64,000 bases of DNA from JAJYKC01 sp035545735 (GTDB lineage: Bacteria > Acidobacteriota > Terriglobia > Bryobacterales > Bryobacteraceae), in assembly GCA_035545735.1 (NCBI GenBank), contig DASZXS010000042.1:1-64000 (forward strand), given 5' to 3'. How positions within the stretch are numbered: position 1 is the first letter of the stretch; each line of letters opens with the position of its first letter. Position numbers and translations under genes: made by a program. The notes beneath the pieces are model-generated. The model saw nothing but the letters and a program-made list of their open reading frames with translations, did no database searches and was not told where the DNA came from. This document shows positions 34,071-41,538 of the stretch, in pieces.

Positions 34071-34223
34071 ATGATCAAAAATATTGTAAAGCTGACCCTG
34101 ATGTTCGCTGGCCTCTCGAGCCTTGCGCTGGCCGATATGCCCCTGCCGAAGTGCTTCCCTTGCGGTAAGAAAGCCGTTTCCTCGCACACGGTTTCGCACA
34201 CGCCGGCCGCGCCCGTCCGCTAG
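34071..34223 (+). CDS. Secreted peptide, tandem copy 3
   Basis: The product is again the same 50 residues. Only two silent differences separate it from copy 2 (Leu25 and Ser37), so these two are the most recent duplication or have been homogenised by recombination. An AAGGAG site lies 11 bases before the ATG, and the start is 184 bases after that of copy 2. Confidence 0.85.
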   Translation: MIKNIVKLTLMFAGLSSLALADMPLPKCFPCGKKAVSSHTVSHTPAAPVR

Positions 34224-34253
34224 GGTCGAGGATTTGCGAGGAGATGCGAAGAT

Positions 34254-34406
34254 CAGCTGAAAAGCGCCTTGAAACCGGCCCCGATCTTCGCTGGATTGTC
34301 GAGTCTCGCTCTGGCCGGTATGCCCCCTCCGAAGTGTTTCCCCCGCGGCGAGAAAACCGTTTCGTTCCAAACTGTTTCCCACACGCCCGCCGCTTCTCCC
34401 CGCTAA
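34254..34406 (+). pseudogene. Degenerate fourth copy of the secreted peptide gene
   Basis: This copy has exactly 51 codons in register with the others, including the stop, and starts 183 bases after copy 3, but CAG stands where the ATG should be. The downstream half is recognisable (FAGLSSLALAGMPPPKCFP in frame). The second cysteine is replaced by arginine (KCFPRGEK) and the tail is altered. A ribosome-site remnant (GAGGAG) is kept. An unrelated ATG at 34244 opens another frame that has no resemblance to the peptide. It looks like a decaying copy. Confidence 0.75.
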
Positions 34407-34475
34407 CTCACTCCTAAGATCCCCTTAAATGGACGGGAGCGTGGTCCGTGATACTCTAATCTTGACAACCTGTTT

Positions 34476-35249
34476 ATGTTCGGGCTAACGCTCATTGAGA
34501 AGTTGCTCTATTGCCTGGACTTGTGCGCAACGCTAGCTCTTGTTGTGAGATTACTCACGAGCGGTCTGTACAAGACCTATTGGCTTTTCTTTGCTTTCCT
34601 GTGCACGTCTTTCGTCGGTGAATGTCTGGGCGTTGGTCTGCAGGCGAGAACGGACCGCTACGCCTATTGGTTCATGGGCGTGGAAACGGTGCGGACCGTG
34701 TTTTCCGCCGTCATCATTCTTGATCTCTACTCCCTTGTCCTGAAAGACCTCCCCGGGCTGGCTCGCGTCGCGAAGCGGTACTTTGGGATCGCCCTCGGGA
34801 TTGCGATCACCGGATCTCTCCTGCTACTGTCGCTGGAGCAGTTTCCTTCCTCTATCCTGGTGAAGTACTTTGTCTTCCACCGGGCGATTAGTACTAGCCT
34901 GGTCCTCTTTATTCTTCTGATTACCGCCTTTCTCGTGTACTACCCGGTTCCGCTGGCTCGCAATGTCATCGTCTACACGATCGGCTACGCTGTTTATTTT
35001 CTCGCCCACTCCGCCGCATTTTTACTGATCACCTCAAGCGCCGGCGGCCAGGCGTGGCTCGACTCGCTCAGTAAAATCCTTCAGTTTGTTTCATTTGCGA
35101 GCATGATCTACTGGGTCGTATTTCTGACCCGCGCAGGCGAAACGAAGATCCGTTCGGCGGTTCCTCGCATGAACCGGGATCAGGAACGGCTTGTGCTCCA
35201 GAAACTGGAGGCCATCAACGCCAGCCTCATGCGTACGACGAAAAAGTAA
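34476..35249 (+). CDS. Seven-transmembrane protein of unknown function
   Basis: The 257-residue protein has seven hydrophobic segments, about 8-27, 34-54, 64-88, 103-121, 133-154, 161-186 and 195-215. A cytoplasmic-looking C-terminal tail of 40 residues ends in a charged amphipathic helix (RDQERLVLQKLEAINASLM). No enzymatic motif is seen and I do not recognise a named family. It lies 69 bases after the peptide array on the same strand, so it may belong to the same transcript; whether it senses, exports or is merely next to the peptide is unknown. Confidence 0.75.
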   Translation: MFGLTLIEKLLYCLDLCATLALVVRLLTSGLYKTYWLFFAFLCTSFVGECLGVGLQARTDRYAYWFMGVETVRTVFSAVIILDLYSLVLKDLPGLARVAKRYFGIALGIAITGSLLLLSLEQFPSSILVKYFVFHRAISTSLVLFILLITAFLVYYPVPLARNVIVYTIGYAVYFLAHSAAFLLITSSAGGQAWLDSLSKILQFVSFASMIYWVVFLTRAGETKIRSAVPRMNRDQERLVLQKLEAINASLMRTTKK

Positions 35250-35376
35250 GACGTACGGTGTTTACCGTAGGCGGCCCGAACGGGCCAAGAAAAATCTTTG
35301 AACCCGGCGTTGATTTCTGTTGCAATTCAAAAGGGTTATGTTAAGCTAAGAGGCATAGTACCGTAGGAACCGATAA

Positions 35377-35922
35377 ATGCCTTCTACTCTCGCAGTGCTG
35401 ATTTGTTCCGCAAGTGCAATTGCCTTTTTGGGATGGATGGTCTACCGGCTGACATCTTCCGGCGATTCGTCCGCAATTTCCCTTGAGTGGCTAGAGGAGT
35501 TTTCCTCGGAAAAGTATTCTCTCATGGAGCGCCTCCTTTATGAAGGTGATTATGCTTTCCTCTCCAAACAACCCGGCTACTCGCCGTCGATCGCGAAGCG
35601 TCTGCGCGCTGAACGCAAACGCCTCTTTCGCGATTACGTGCGTCAACTGAATCGTGATTTTAACCGCCTGATGACGCTCGCGAAACTGATGGTGGTGTAT
35701 GGCGATCGCGATCAAAGCGAGTTGGCCAGTGCGTTGTGGCAGCGGCGCGTCGCTTTCTACCGCGCTATCGTGACATTGGAAGTGCGTGTTGCTCTCGCGC
35801 CTCTCGGCGTTGCCGTCCCTGGGGTGAAGGATCTCGTCGATTCGCTCGGGCAACTCCGGTCCAGTGTTTTAGCGATGGTTCCCGCTGAATTGATGGAGAG
35901 CAGTTCGGCTACGGCAGCTTAA
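35377..35922 (+). CDS. Membrane-anchored protein of unknown function (181 aa)
   Basis: The product has one N-terminal membrane helix (TLAVLICSASAIAFLGWMVYRLTS, about 3-26) followed by a soluble, largely helical domain (EKYSLMERLLYEGDYAFLSKQPGYSPSIAKRLRAERKRLFRDYVRQLNRDFNRLM, about 48-100). I do not recognise the family. Its last four bases overlap the convergent SprT-like gene. Hairpin-forming sequences (ACGGT-GTTT-ACCGT at 35255 and GGCCC-GAAC-GGGCC at 35273) separate it from the seven-TM gene, so it is probably a separate unit. Confidence 0.7.
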   Translation: MPSTLAVLICSASAIAFLGWMVYRLTSSGDSSAISLEWLEEFSSEKYSLMERLLYEGDYAFLSKQPGYSPSIAKRLRAERKRLFRDYVRQLNRDFNRLMTLAKLMVVYGDRDQSELASALWQRRVAFYRAIVTLEVRVALAPLGVAVPGVKDLVDSLGQLRSSVLAMVPAELMESSSATAA

Positions 35923-36638
35923 AGCTTCTTTAGCAGGTCCTGGGCAGTTCTCCATTCGGGGAACTGCCTTTCTGCGTTTTTGAACTCCTCTGTGTGCACG
36001 CACCTGCGTGCGCCGCGGTGCTCCACCGGAAACCGCAGATGCAGCATCTCGTGGTACATCACATACTCCACCGCCAATTTCGGAACGTCGCTCCGATCCA
36101 GAATCCGGCTTAGGACAATCGCATTGTGCGAGGGATCGTAATGCCCCAGAGTGTGCCGCGAAGCGCGGACACTCCAGCCGATCGACGGACGCGCCATCAG
36201 GCCGTGGAAAAAGCGGAAGTTTAGATCCTCGAAAATCGCCTCCAAGTCATACTGCTTGCCTTTCGGAGGTGCAAAGACTTTACGCCCGCGTATCTGGCGA
36301 AGAAGATGCAAGCTGCGCCGCATCTCTTTCCGGTTCAAGTACCGGCGGTAGCGCTCGGGAAAAACCGCGGCGGGCTTCTTGCGCGCGAGCTTGCAAATCA
36401 GAATGTGAGCCAGCGCCTCCAGAACGAACGCCGGCGCGCCTTCCAAGACATCGGTGATACGAACAACCAGCCGGGAGTCTTCCAACCGGATCCGGCTGTT
36501 CGCGTTTGCAAAACGGCGGAACTGGACCGTCACATCGGGGACGCGCGCATACGGGCGCACGTCGCGGTATACGCGCAGGAAAATCTCCTCTGGCGTCTCG
36601 ATGAGAATCGCGGTTTCTATCCCCACTCTTTTCAGCAT
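35919..36638 (-). CDS. SprT/YgjP-type zinc metallopeptidase-like protein
   Basis: The 239-residue protein carries the zinc-binding HExxH motif in YVMYHEMLHLRFP near residues 197-209, followed by the third ligand region (RRCVHTEEFKNAERQFPEW). This pattern is that of the SprT/Wss1 family of small zinc peptidases. A central RNA/DNA-like region (LNFRFFHGLMARPSIGWSVRAS) precedes it. It is transcribed away from fabH, with 52 bases between the two starts. The substrate is unknown. Confidence 0.8.
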   Translation of the reverse strand: MLKRVGIETAILIETPEEIFLRVYRDVRPYARVPDVTVQFRRFANANSRIRLEDSRLVVRITDVLEGAPAFVLEALAHILICKLARKKPAAVFPERYRRYLNRKEMRRSLHLLRQIRGRKVFAPPKGKQYDLEAIFEDLNFRFFHGLMARPSIGWSVRASRHTLGHYDPSHNAIVLSRILDRSDVPKLAVEYVMYHEMLHLRFPVEHRGARRCVHTEEFKNAERQFPEWRTAQDLLKKL

Positions 36639-36690
36639 AACGGCTCCTCGCGCCGGTGAAGCAAGGTATCCTGTACTCTTTGGGGGTTTC

Positions 36691-37677
36691 TTGCCGACAG
36701 CAAAAATAACGGCGCTCGGATGCTATAGTCCGGATCGCGTCCTCACGAATGAAGACCTTGAAAAAATAGTAAACACCAATAATCAGTGGATTGTCGAGCG
36801 CACCGGAATCGTGGAACGACGCATCGCCGGCGAGAGCATTGCCACCTCGGATATGGCGGTGGAGGCGGCGCGCGCAGCGCTTACGCGGCGAGGAATCGAA
36901 GCGGAAGAACTGGACGCCATCATCGTTTGCACGGTAACGCCGGATATGCTGTTTCCCGCAACGGCATGTCTGGTTCAGGACCGTCTCGGCGCGAAAGGGG
37001 CGTGGGGGTTCGATCTGCTCGCGGCCTGTTCCGGATTCGTTTATGGGCTCACCACCGGCGCTCACTTCGTCATGTCGGGCTCTCACAAGAAGGTTCTGGT
37101 GATCGGCGCCGACACGATGTCGCGCATCCTGGACTACACCGACCGGTCCACCTGCGTTCTATTTGGCGACGGCGCCGGAGCATTTCTGATCGAACCGGGC
37201 GAAGCGGGGGAAGGTTTCATCGGCTTTCTGAACGAGGTGGATGGGTCCGGGGGCCAGTATCTGAAGATGCCCGCGGGTGGCAGCCGCCTGCCGGCCAGCC
37301 ACGAAACTGTGGACGAACATCTGCACTACGTGAAGCAGGAGGGCGCCCAGGTCTTTAAGTATGCTGTTCGCAAGATGTACGAGGTGTGCCGCGATCTTCT
37401 CGAAAAGCACAATCTGCAACCCTCGGACGTGGCGGTCATGATCCCCCACCAGGCAAACCGCCGCATCATTACCGCGGCCGCCGAAAGGCTCGGGCTTCCC
37501 TGCGACCGTGTCGTGATTAATATCGACCGTTACGGCAATACAACCGCCGCAACCATTCCGCTAGCCACTCGCGACGCGCTGGAGCAAGGCCGCCTGAAGA
37601 AGGGCGATATTGTGCTCTTCGCCGCCGTCGGCGCGGGTTACACCGTGGGCGCCAATCTCTGGCGCTGGGCATTCTAA
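36691..37677 (+). CDS. fabH: Beta-ketoacyl-ACP synthase III
   Basis: The 328-residue enzyme condenses acyl-CoA with malonyl-ACP to start fatty acid synthesis. The triad is clear: the cysteine in DLLAACSGFVYGL, the histidine in MIPHQANRRI, and the asparagine in INIDRYGNTTAATIPLA. The nucleotide-facing arginine patch WIVERTGIVERR is near 30-41. I chose the TTG at 36691, after a G-rich stretch, because the family begins KITALGCYSPDRVLTNEDLE there; the frame is open to 36454, but that part overlaps the divergent SprT-like gene and has no family similarity. Length fits the family. Confidence 0.93.
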   Translation: MPTAKITALGCYSPDRVLTNEDLEKIVNTNNQWIVERTGIVERRIAGESIATSDMAVEAARAALTRRGIEAEELDAIIVCTVTPDMLFPATACLVQDRLGAKGAWGFDLLAACSGFVYGLTTGAHFVMSGSHKKVLVIGADTMSRILDYTDRSTCVLFGDGAGAFLIEPGEAGEGFIGFLNEVDGSGGQYLKMPAGGSRLPASHETVDEHLHYVKQEGAQVFKYAVRKMYEVCRDLLEKHNLQPSDVAVMIPHQANRRIITAAAERLGLPCDRVVINIDRYGNTTAATIPLATRDALEQGRLKKGDIVLFAAVGAGYTVGANLWRWAF

Positions 37678-37689
37678 AACCGCAGGCCC

Positions 37690-38388
37690 TCACCAGCGGT
37701 AGACGGTTCCAGGAGCCGCTTCCAGCACTTCCATCCCGCTGCCTGCGAGCAGTCCGGCCAGCGCCGCGGGCGTTCCCGTGAGCGCCGGGAACGTTCCGTG
37801 GTGCATCGGGACAATTTTCCTGACCCCCAGTAGCCGCGCCGCTTTGGCGGCTTCTCGCGGCCCCATGGTGAAAAGGTCGCCAATGGGGAGAAACGCGAGA
37901 TCGGGATGGTACAACTCCTGGATGAGCGCCATATCGGAAAACACGTTCGTGTCGCCGGCGAAGTAGAACGCGCGGGAATCGGGCAGCCGCACCACGTAGC
38001 CCGAGGCTTCGCCTCCGTAGAGAATCTGATCCCCGTCCAGAATGCCGCAACTATGCACGGCGTGCGTCATGGTGACGACTATTCCGCCCGGACCTGCCTG
38101 CGATCCCCCCTTGTTCATCGCGCAGATATTCTTCACGCCCTTCTTTTCGAGCCACAACCCGGTCTCGTAAATGGCGAATACTTTCGGCTCGAATTTCCCG
38201 GCGATCGGAATTGCATCATGGATGTGATCAAAGTGCCCGTGCGAAATCAGCATCGCATCGACGCGGTCGAACCGGTGGTCCTGGGGGAAGCGTGGATTGC
38301 CCTCGGTCCACGGGTCGAAGAGCAGCACCTCGCCCGATTCCAGCCGCACCTGAGCCGTGCCATGTCCCAGCCATGTGATCTCGATCAT
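37690..38388 (-). CDS. Metallo-beta-lactamase-fold hydrolase (UlaG-like)
   Basis: The 232-residue protein is an MBL-fold hydrolase with ISHGHFDHIHDA (HGHFDH at 50-55), the histidine in THAVHSCG, YFAGDTNVFSDM with the bridging aspartate, and PMHHGTFPAL with the last histidine. It resembles UPF0173/UlaG-type metal-dependent hydrolases. The start is the ATG at 38388 after GGAGGCGG; an upstream frame extension is not supported. It ends 12 bases from the end of fabH (convergent) and follows the GH3 gene on the same strand by 16 bases. The substrate is unknown. Confidence 0.9.
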   Translation of the reverse strand: MIEITWLGHGTAQVRLESGEVLLFDPWTEGNPRFPQDHRFDRVDAMLISHGHFDHIHDAIPIAGKFEPKVFAIYETGLWLEKKGVKNICAMNKGGSQAGPGGIVVTMTHAVHSCGILDGDQILYGGEASGYVVRLPDSRAFYFAGDTNVFSDMALIQELYHPDLAFLPIGDLFTMGPREAAKAARLLGVRKIVPMHHGTFPALTGTPAALAGLLAGSGMEVLEAAPGTVYRW

Positions 38389-38404
38389 TTTCCGCCTCCG
38401 TAAT

Positions 38405-40240
38405 TTATTTTCCCTTTGCCGGCACCTCAATGCCCGTGCCCGCGGCTGCAAAACCGGGTATGGTCACCGGCAGTTTGCCCGACATTCCGATTTCCCCGAA
38501 CAGCGCGCGCACCACCGCGGTCTCCGAACTCTCCGCGCTGCTAAGCGTCGTAATGTACGTCCCGATGCCGGAGAATGCCCGCGCAAAATACGGAATGCCA
38601 ATCCCCAGCACGATCACGGGTGTCTTCCCGGCGAGCATTTTCGTGAGAAAGCCCGGGAAATCGCCGCGAAGCCAGGCTGCGCCGGTATTGTCGAATCGGG
38701 TGGAGTAAACCGCCGCGACATTCACGGCGCATCCGGCGAGCGCGTTGAGAGCGTCGTCAAGAGCTTGCGCGGGCATGCCGGGGTCCAGCAGTTGCGTCTT
38801 CATCGCGGGGACTCTTTTCTTAAATTCGTCGATCAAGTGCGGGCCTTCCGAGCCGCTGTCGCTTTCGGCCAGCACGGTGAGACAGGCAGACTCGGGCGCC
38901 GCCAGCGGGACCAGGGCCCGCTCGTTCTTTACGAGTGTGATCGCCCGGGCGGCCACCGACTGGGCGCGCGCTTCGCTCTCGGTAGAATCCATGATGCGAT
39001 CGAGTCTCGCGAGGTTGACGTGCCGGGTGTGCTGCAATCCGACCCGGGCTTTTGCGCTGAGAATGCGCGTGACGCTTTCGTCGATCCTGGTACGGCTGAT
39101 GCGGCCGCTCTGGACCGCCTTCAGGACTGCATTCACGGTCTCTTCCGCGTTGCGCGGCATCAGCAAAACATCGGCGCCCGCCTCCACGGCACGGACGGCC
39201 GCCTCCGACGGGTCAAACAACTTTGTCAGTCCCTGCATGTCCATCGCGTCTGTAACCACGAGACCTTGAAATTTCATTTCGTCCCGGAGCAGGCCGGTTA
39301 ACATGACGCGAGAAACGGTGGCCGGAATCTCCTCGGTCTCCATGGCCGGGACCGCCATATGGGCCGCCATCACCGCGTCCACTCCCGCCGCAATTCCTTC
39401 CCGGAACGGCGGCAGGTCGATCTGCTCCAACTGTTCACGGCTGTCGGAGTTGCGGGCGAGCCCGAGGTGGCTGTCCACGGAAGTGTTGCCCTGTCCGGGA
39501 AAATGCTTCACGGTCACCAGGACCGGATTTGCAGAGTCGGAATGGGCCCCTTCAACATAGGCGCGCACAAAACGGCTGACTTCCTCCGGATTTTCTCCGT
39601 AGGAGCGGATGTTGATGATCGGATTGTCCGGGTTGCTGTTCACGTCGGCGTCCGGTGCGAAGATCCACTGGACTCCGACGGCCCGCGCCTCTTTGGCGGT
39701 CACCGCAGCCTGGTAGCGGACGTCCTCGATATCGCGGGCCGCGCCGAAAGCCATGTTGTGCGGCCAGGGAGCCGAATGGCTGACGCGGTTGGAGAGGCCC
39801 CGCTCGAAATCCGCGCCCACCAGCAGCGGGATTGCGGCCATGCCCTGCATCTGATTGAGAAAGCCGGCGACGGTCTTCGGATCCGCGGGCTGAACGGCGC
39901 CCCGGGCCACGCGCCCGAGAATGATCAGGCCGCCGATATGGACCACATGGATTTGGCGCCGGTAGTCGCGATATGCCCTGGACCGCAAACTCAACTTCTC
40001 CGCATAGCAGGGCATCACCACCATCTGCGCGATCCGGTCGCGCAGGGACAGGGAGTGCATCCAGCGGCGGACGGCCGCACGCTGGGCAGCCGCGCTATCG
40101 GAAGCGTGCACGGCCGCGCGCCGTGGAGGACGCTTATGCTGTGTTCGCGCTGCGCCGCTCGCGCGCCATGTAGCCAAACCAATGCATGCCAAGCCAATGC
40201 AAACGGCCGCGCGCGCAGCGCGGCGCAAGACAGATTGCAT
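38405..40240 (-). CDS. Glycoside hydrolase family 3 protein (beta-N-acetylhexosaminidase-like)
   Basis: The 611-residue protein has an N-terminal membrane/signal helix (CIGLACIGLATWRASGA region) and a GH3 barrel. KHFPGQGNTSVDSH (245-258) includes the Asp-His pair used as general acid by NagZ-type enzymes, and VVTDAMDM (Asp331) is the expected nucleophile. A second, alpha/beta GH3 C-terminal domain fills 390-600. NagZ itself is single-domain; a two-domain, exported form suggests a broader role in cell-wall or glycan breakdown. The MFS transporter gene lies upstream with nine bases between them. Confidence 0.88.
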   Translation of the reverse strand: MQSVLRRAARAAVCIGLACIGLATWRASGAARTQHKRPPRRAAVHASDSAAAQRAAVRRWMHSLSLRDRIAQMVVMPCYAEKLSLRSRAYRDYRRQIHVVHIGGLIILGRVARGAVQPADPKTVAGFLNQMQGMAAIPLLVGADFERGLSNRVSHSAPWPHNMAFGAARDIEDVRYQAAVTAKEARAVGVQWIFAPDADVNSNPDNPIINIRSYGENPEEVSRFVRAYVEGAHSDSANPVLVTVKHFPGQGNTSVDSHLGLARNSDSREQLEQIDLPPFREGIAAGVDAVMAAHMAVPAMETEEIPATVSRVMLTGLLRDEMKFQGLVVTDAMDMQGLTKLFDPSEAAVRAVEAGADVLLMPRNAEETVNAVLKAVQSGRISRTRIDESVTRILSAKARVGLQHTRHVNLARLDRIMDSTESEARAQSVAARAITLVKNERALVPLAAPESACLTVLAESDSGSEGPHLIDEFKKRVPAMKTQLLDPGMPAQALDDALNALAGCAVNVAAVYSTRFDNTGAAWLRGDFPGFLTKMLAGKTPVIVLGIGIPYFARAFSGIGTYITTLSSAESSETAVVRALFGEIGMSGKLPVTIPGFAAAGTGIEVPAKGK

Positions 40241-40249
40241 AAGCTACCA

Positions 40250-41458
40250 CTATATCGGGCCGAAAGAACTTCCCTTGCGCTCCTTACCCAGCGAAGCCAC
40301 GATGGCCGCCCCGGCGAACACAACTCCCGCACTGAGCGCCATCGCGGCCGAGTAGCTCATATGTTCGGCGAGCGCCGCCTCGAGATAGGCAATGGTTCCG
40401 GCGATCAGAACGCCGCATTGATAGCCGAATCCGGGAAGAAACCCGCGAATCTCATTCGGAGAAAGCTCGGTCAGATGGGCTGGAATGACGCCCCAGGCGC
40501 CCTGCACGAAGAACTGCATCAGGAACGCGCCCACCACCAGGAGAGACGTTGCCGGCGAAAAAGCCCAGAGCGGAATCACAAGGATCGCAAGAATGAGCGA
40601 CCCGGCCAGCGCTTTGCGACGCCCGAAGATGTCCGAGAGGTAGCCTACCAGGATGCCGCCCGTGATGGCCCCGACCATCGATAGGGCCGAGATCAGGGAG
40701 CGTTCTCTGGGTCCGAAGCCCCATTGCCTCTGCAGGAACGTGGGATACATGTCCTGAGTGCCATGGGAGGAGAAGTTCATCATTGCCATCAGCAGGGTGA
40801 TGTAGAGAAACAGCTTCCAGTTCGCCGCGATGGCAGCGCCAAGCTGCCCCCAGCTTTGCCTCTCCGTCTTCTCCCAAACTTCCGACTCTTTCACATGGAA
40901 GCGTACATAAAGCGCCAGCAGCGCGGGCAGTCCTCCCAGGAAAAACAGCGGCCGCCAGCCCCATCGCTCGAAGAGGAAGAAGTAGCAGAGTGCGGCAAGC
41001 AGATTGCCCACCGCGTAGCCTTCCTGCAGAATTCCCGACAGCAGGCCGCGCAATTTGGGTGGAACCTTCTCCATCGCGAGCGACGCGCCAACGCCCCACT
41101 CGCCGCCCATGCCGATTCCGAAGAGTGCGCGCAGCACCAGAAACGTGGCATAGTTCGGCGCAAATCCGGTGGCCACCTCGACGGCCGAGTAGAAGATGAG
41201 ATCGAGCATCAGAGGCAGGCGTCTTCCATAGCGGTCGGCGAGCAAGCCGAACAGAAATGCTCCCACCGGGCGGAACGCGAGCGTCAGCGTCAGCGAGAAC
41301 GCAATGGCTTTGTCGGACTGATGAAACTCCTTGCCGATGGCGGTGAGGCAAAAGACGACCAGAAAGAAATCGAAGGCGTCGAGGGTCCACCCGAGAAAGC
41401 CGGCCAGAACAGCCGCGCGATGGTCGGTCGAAGGAGCTTCATGGGACGATGTGGACAC
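40250..41458 (-). CDS. MFS transporter, sialate/lactate-type (SHS family-like)
   Basis: The 402-residue protein has 12 membrane helices and the MFS loop motif GLLADRYGRRLPLML. The first helix has FLGWTLDAFDFFLVVFCLTAIG and the fifth region has GIGMGGEWGVGASLAMEKVP, both seen in sialic-acid and monocarboxylate symporters of the SHS type. It lies directly upstream of the GH3 gene on the same strand, so import of a released sugar acid is a natural idea; the substrate is not shown by the sequence. Confidence 0.87.
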   Translation of the reverse strand: MSTSSHEAPSTDHRAAVLAGFLGWTLDAFDFFLVVFCLTAIGKEFHQSDKAIAFSLTLTLAFRPVGAFLFGLLADRYGRRLPLMLDLIFYSAVEVATGFAPNYATFLVLRALFGIGMGGEWGVGASLAMEKVPPKLRGLLSGILQEGYAVGNLLAALCYFFLFERWGWRPLFFLGGLPALLALYVRFHVKESEVWEKTERQSWGQLGAAIAANWKLFLYITLLMAMMNFSSHGTQDMYPTFLQRQWGFGPRERSLISALSMVGAITGGILVGYLSDIFGRRKALAGSLILAILVIPLWAFSPATSLLVVGAFLMQFFVQGAWGVIPAHLTELSPNEIRGFLPGFGYQCGVLIAGTIAYLEAALAEHMSYSAAMALSAGVVFAGAAIVASLGKERKGSSFGPI

Positions 41459-41538
41459 CGTACCTTTATACGCGAAAACAAGCCTCGCCCAAACATCGTT
41501 TCGATAAGCTCGGCGGGATGATTACCTGCGGCGCGGCA

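Larger units (their letters stand above)
33703..34406 (+). repeat. Tandem repeat array, period 183-184 bases, four units
   Basis: Four direct repeats, each holding a 153-base peptide gene and a spacer of about 31 bases with a ribosome site. Starts lie at 33703, 33887, 34071 and 34254. Units 2 and 3 are nearly identical; unit 4 is degenerate. The array arose by gene duplication rather than from a mobile element; no transposase or inverted ends are visible. Confidence 0.9.

Noticed and set aside
39359..40684. 441-codon plus-strand frame opposite the GH3 and MFS genes
   Set aside because: Spans two genes and their junction; composition typical of antisense frames in GC-rich DNA.
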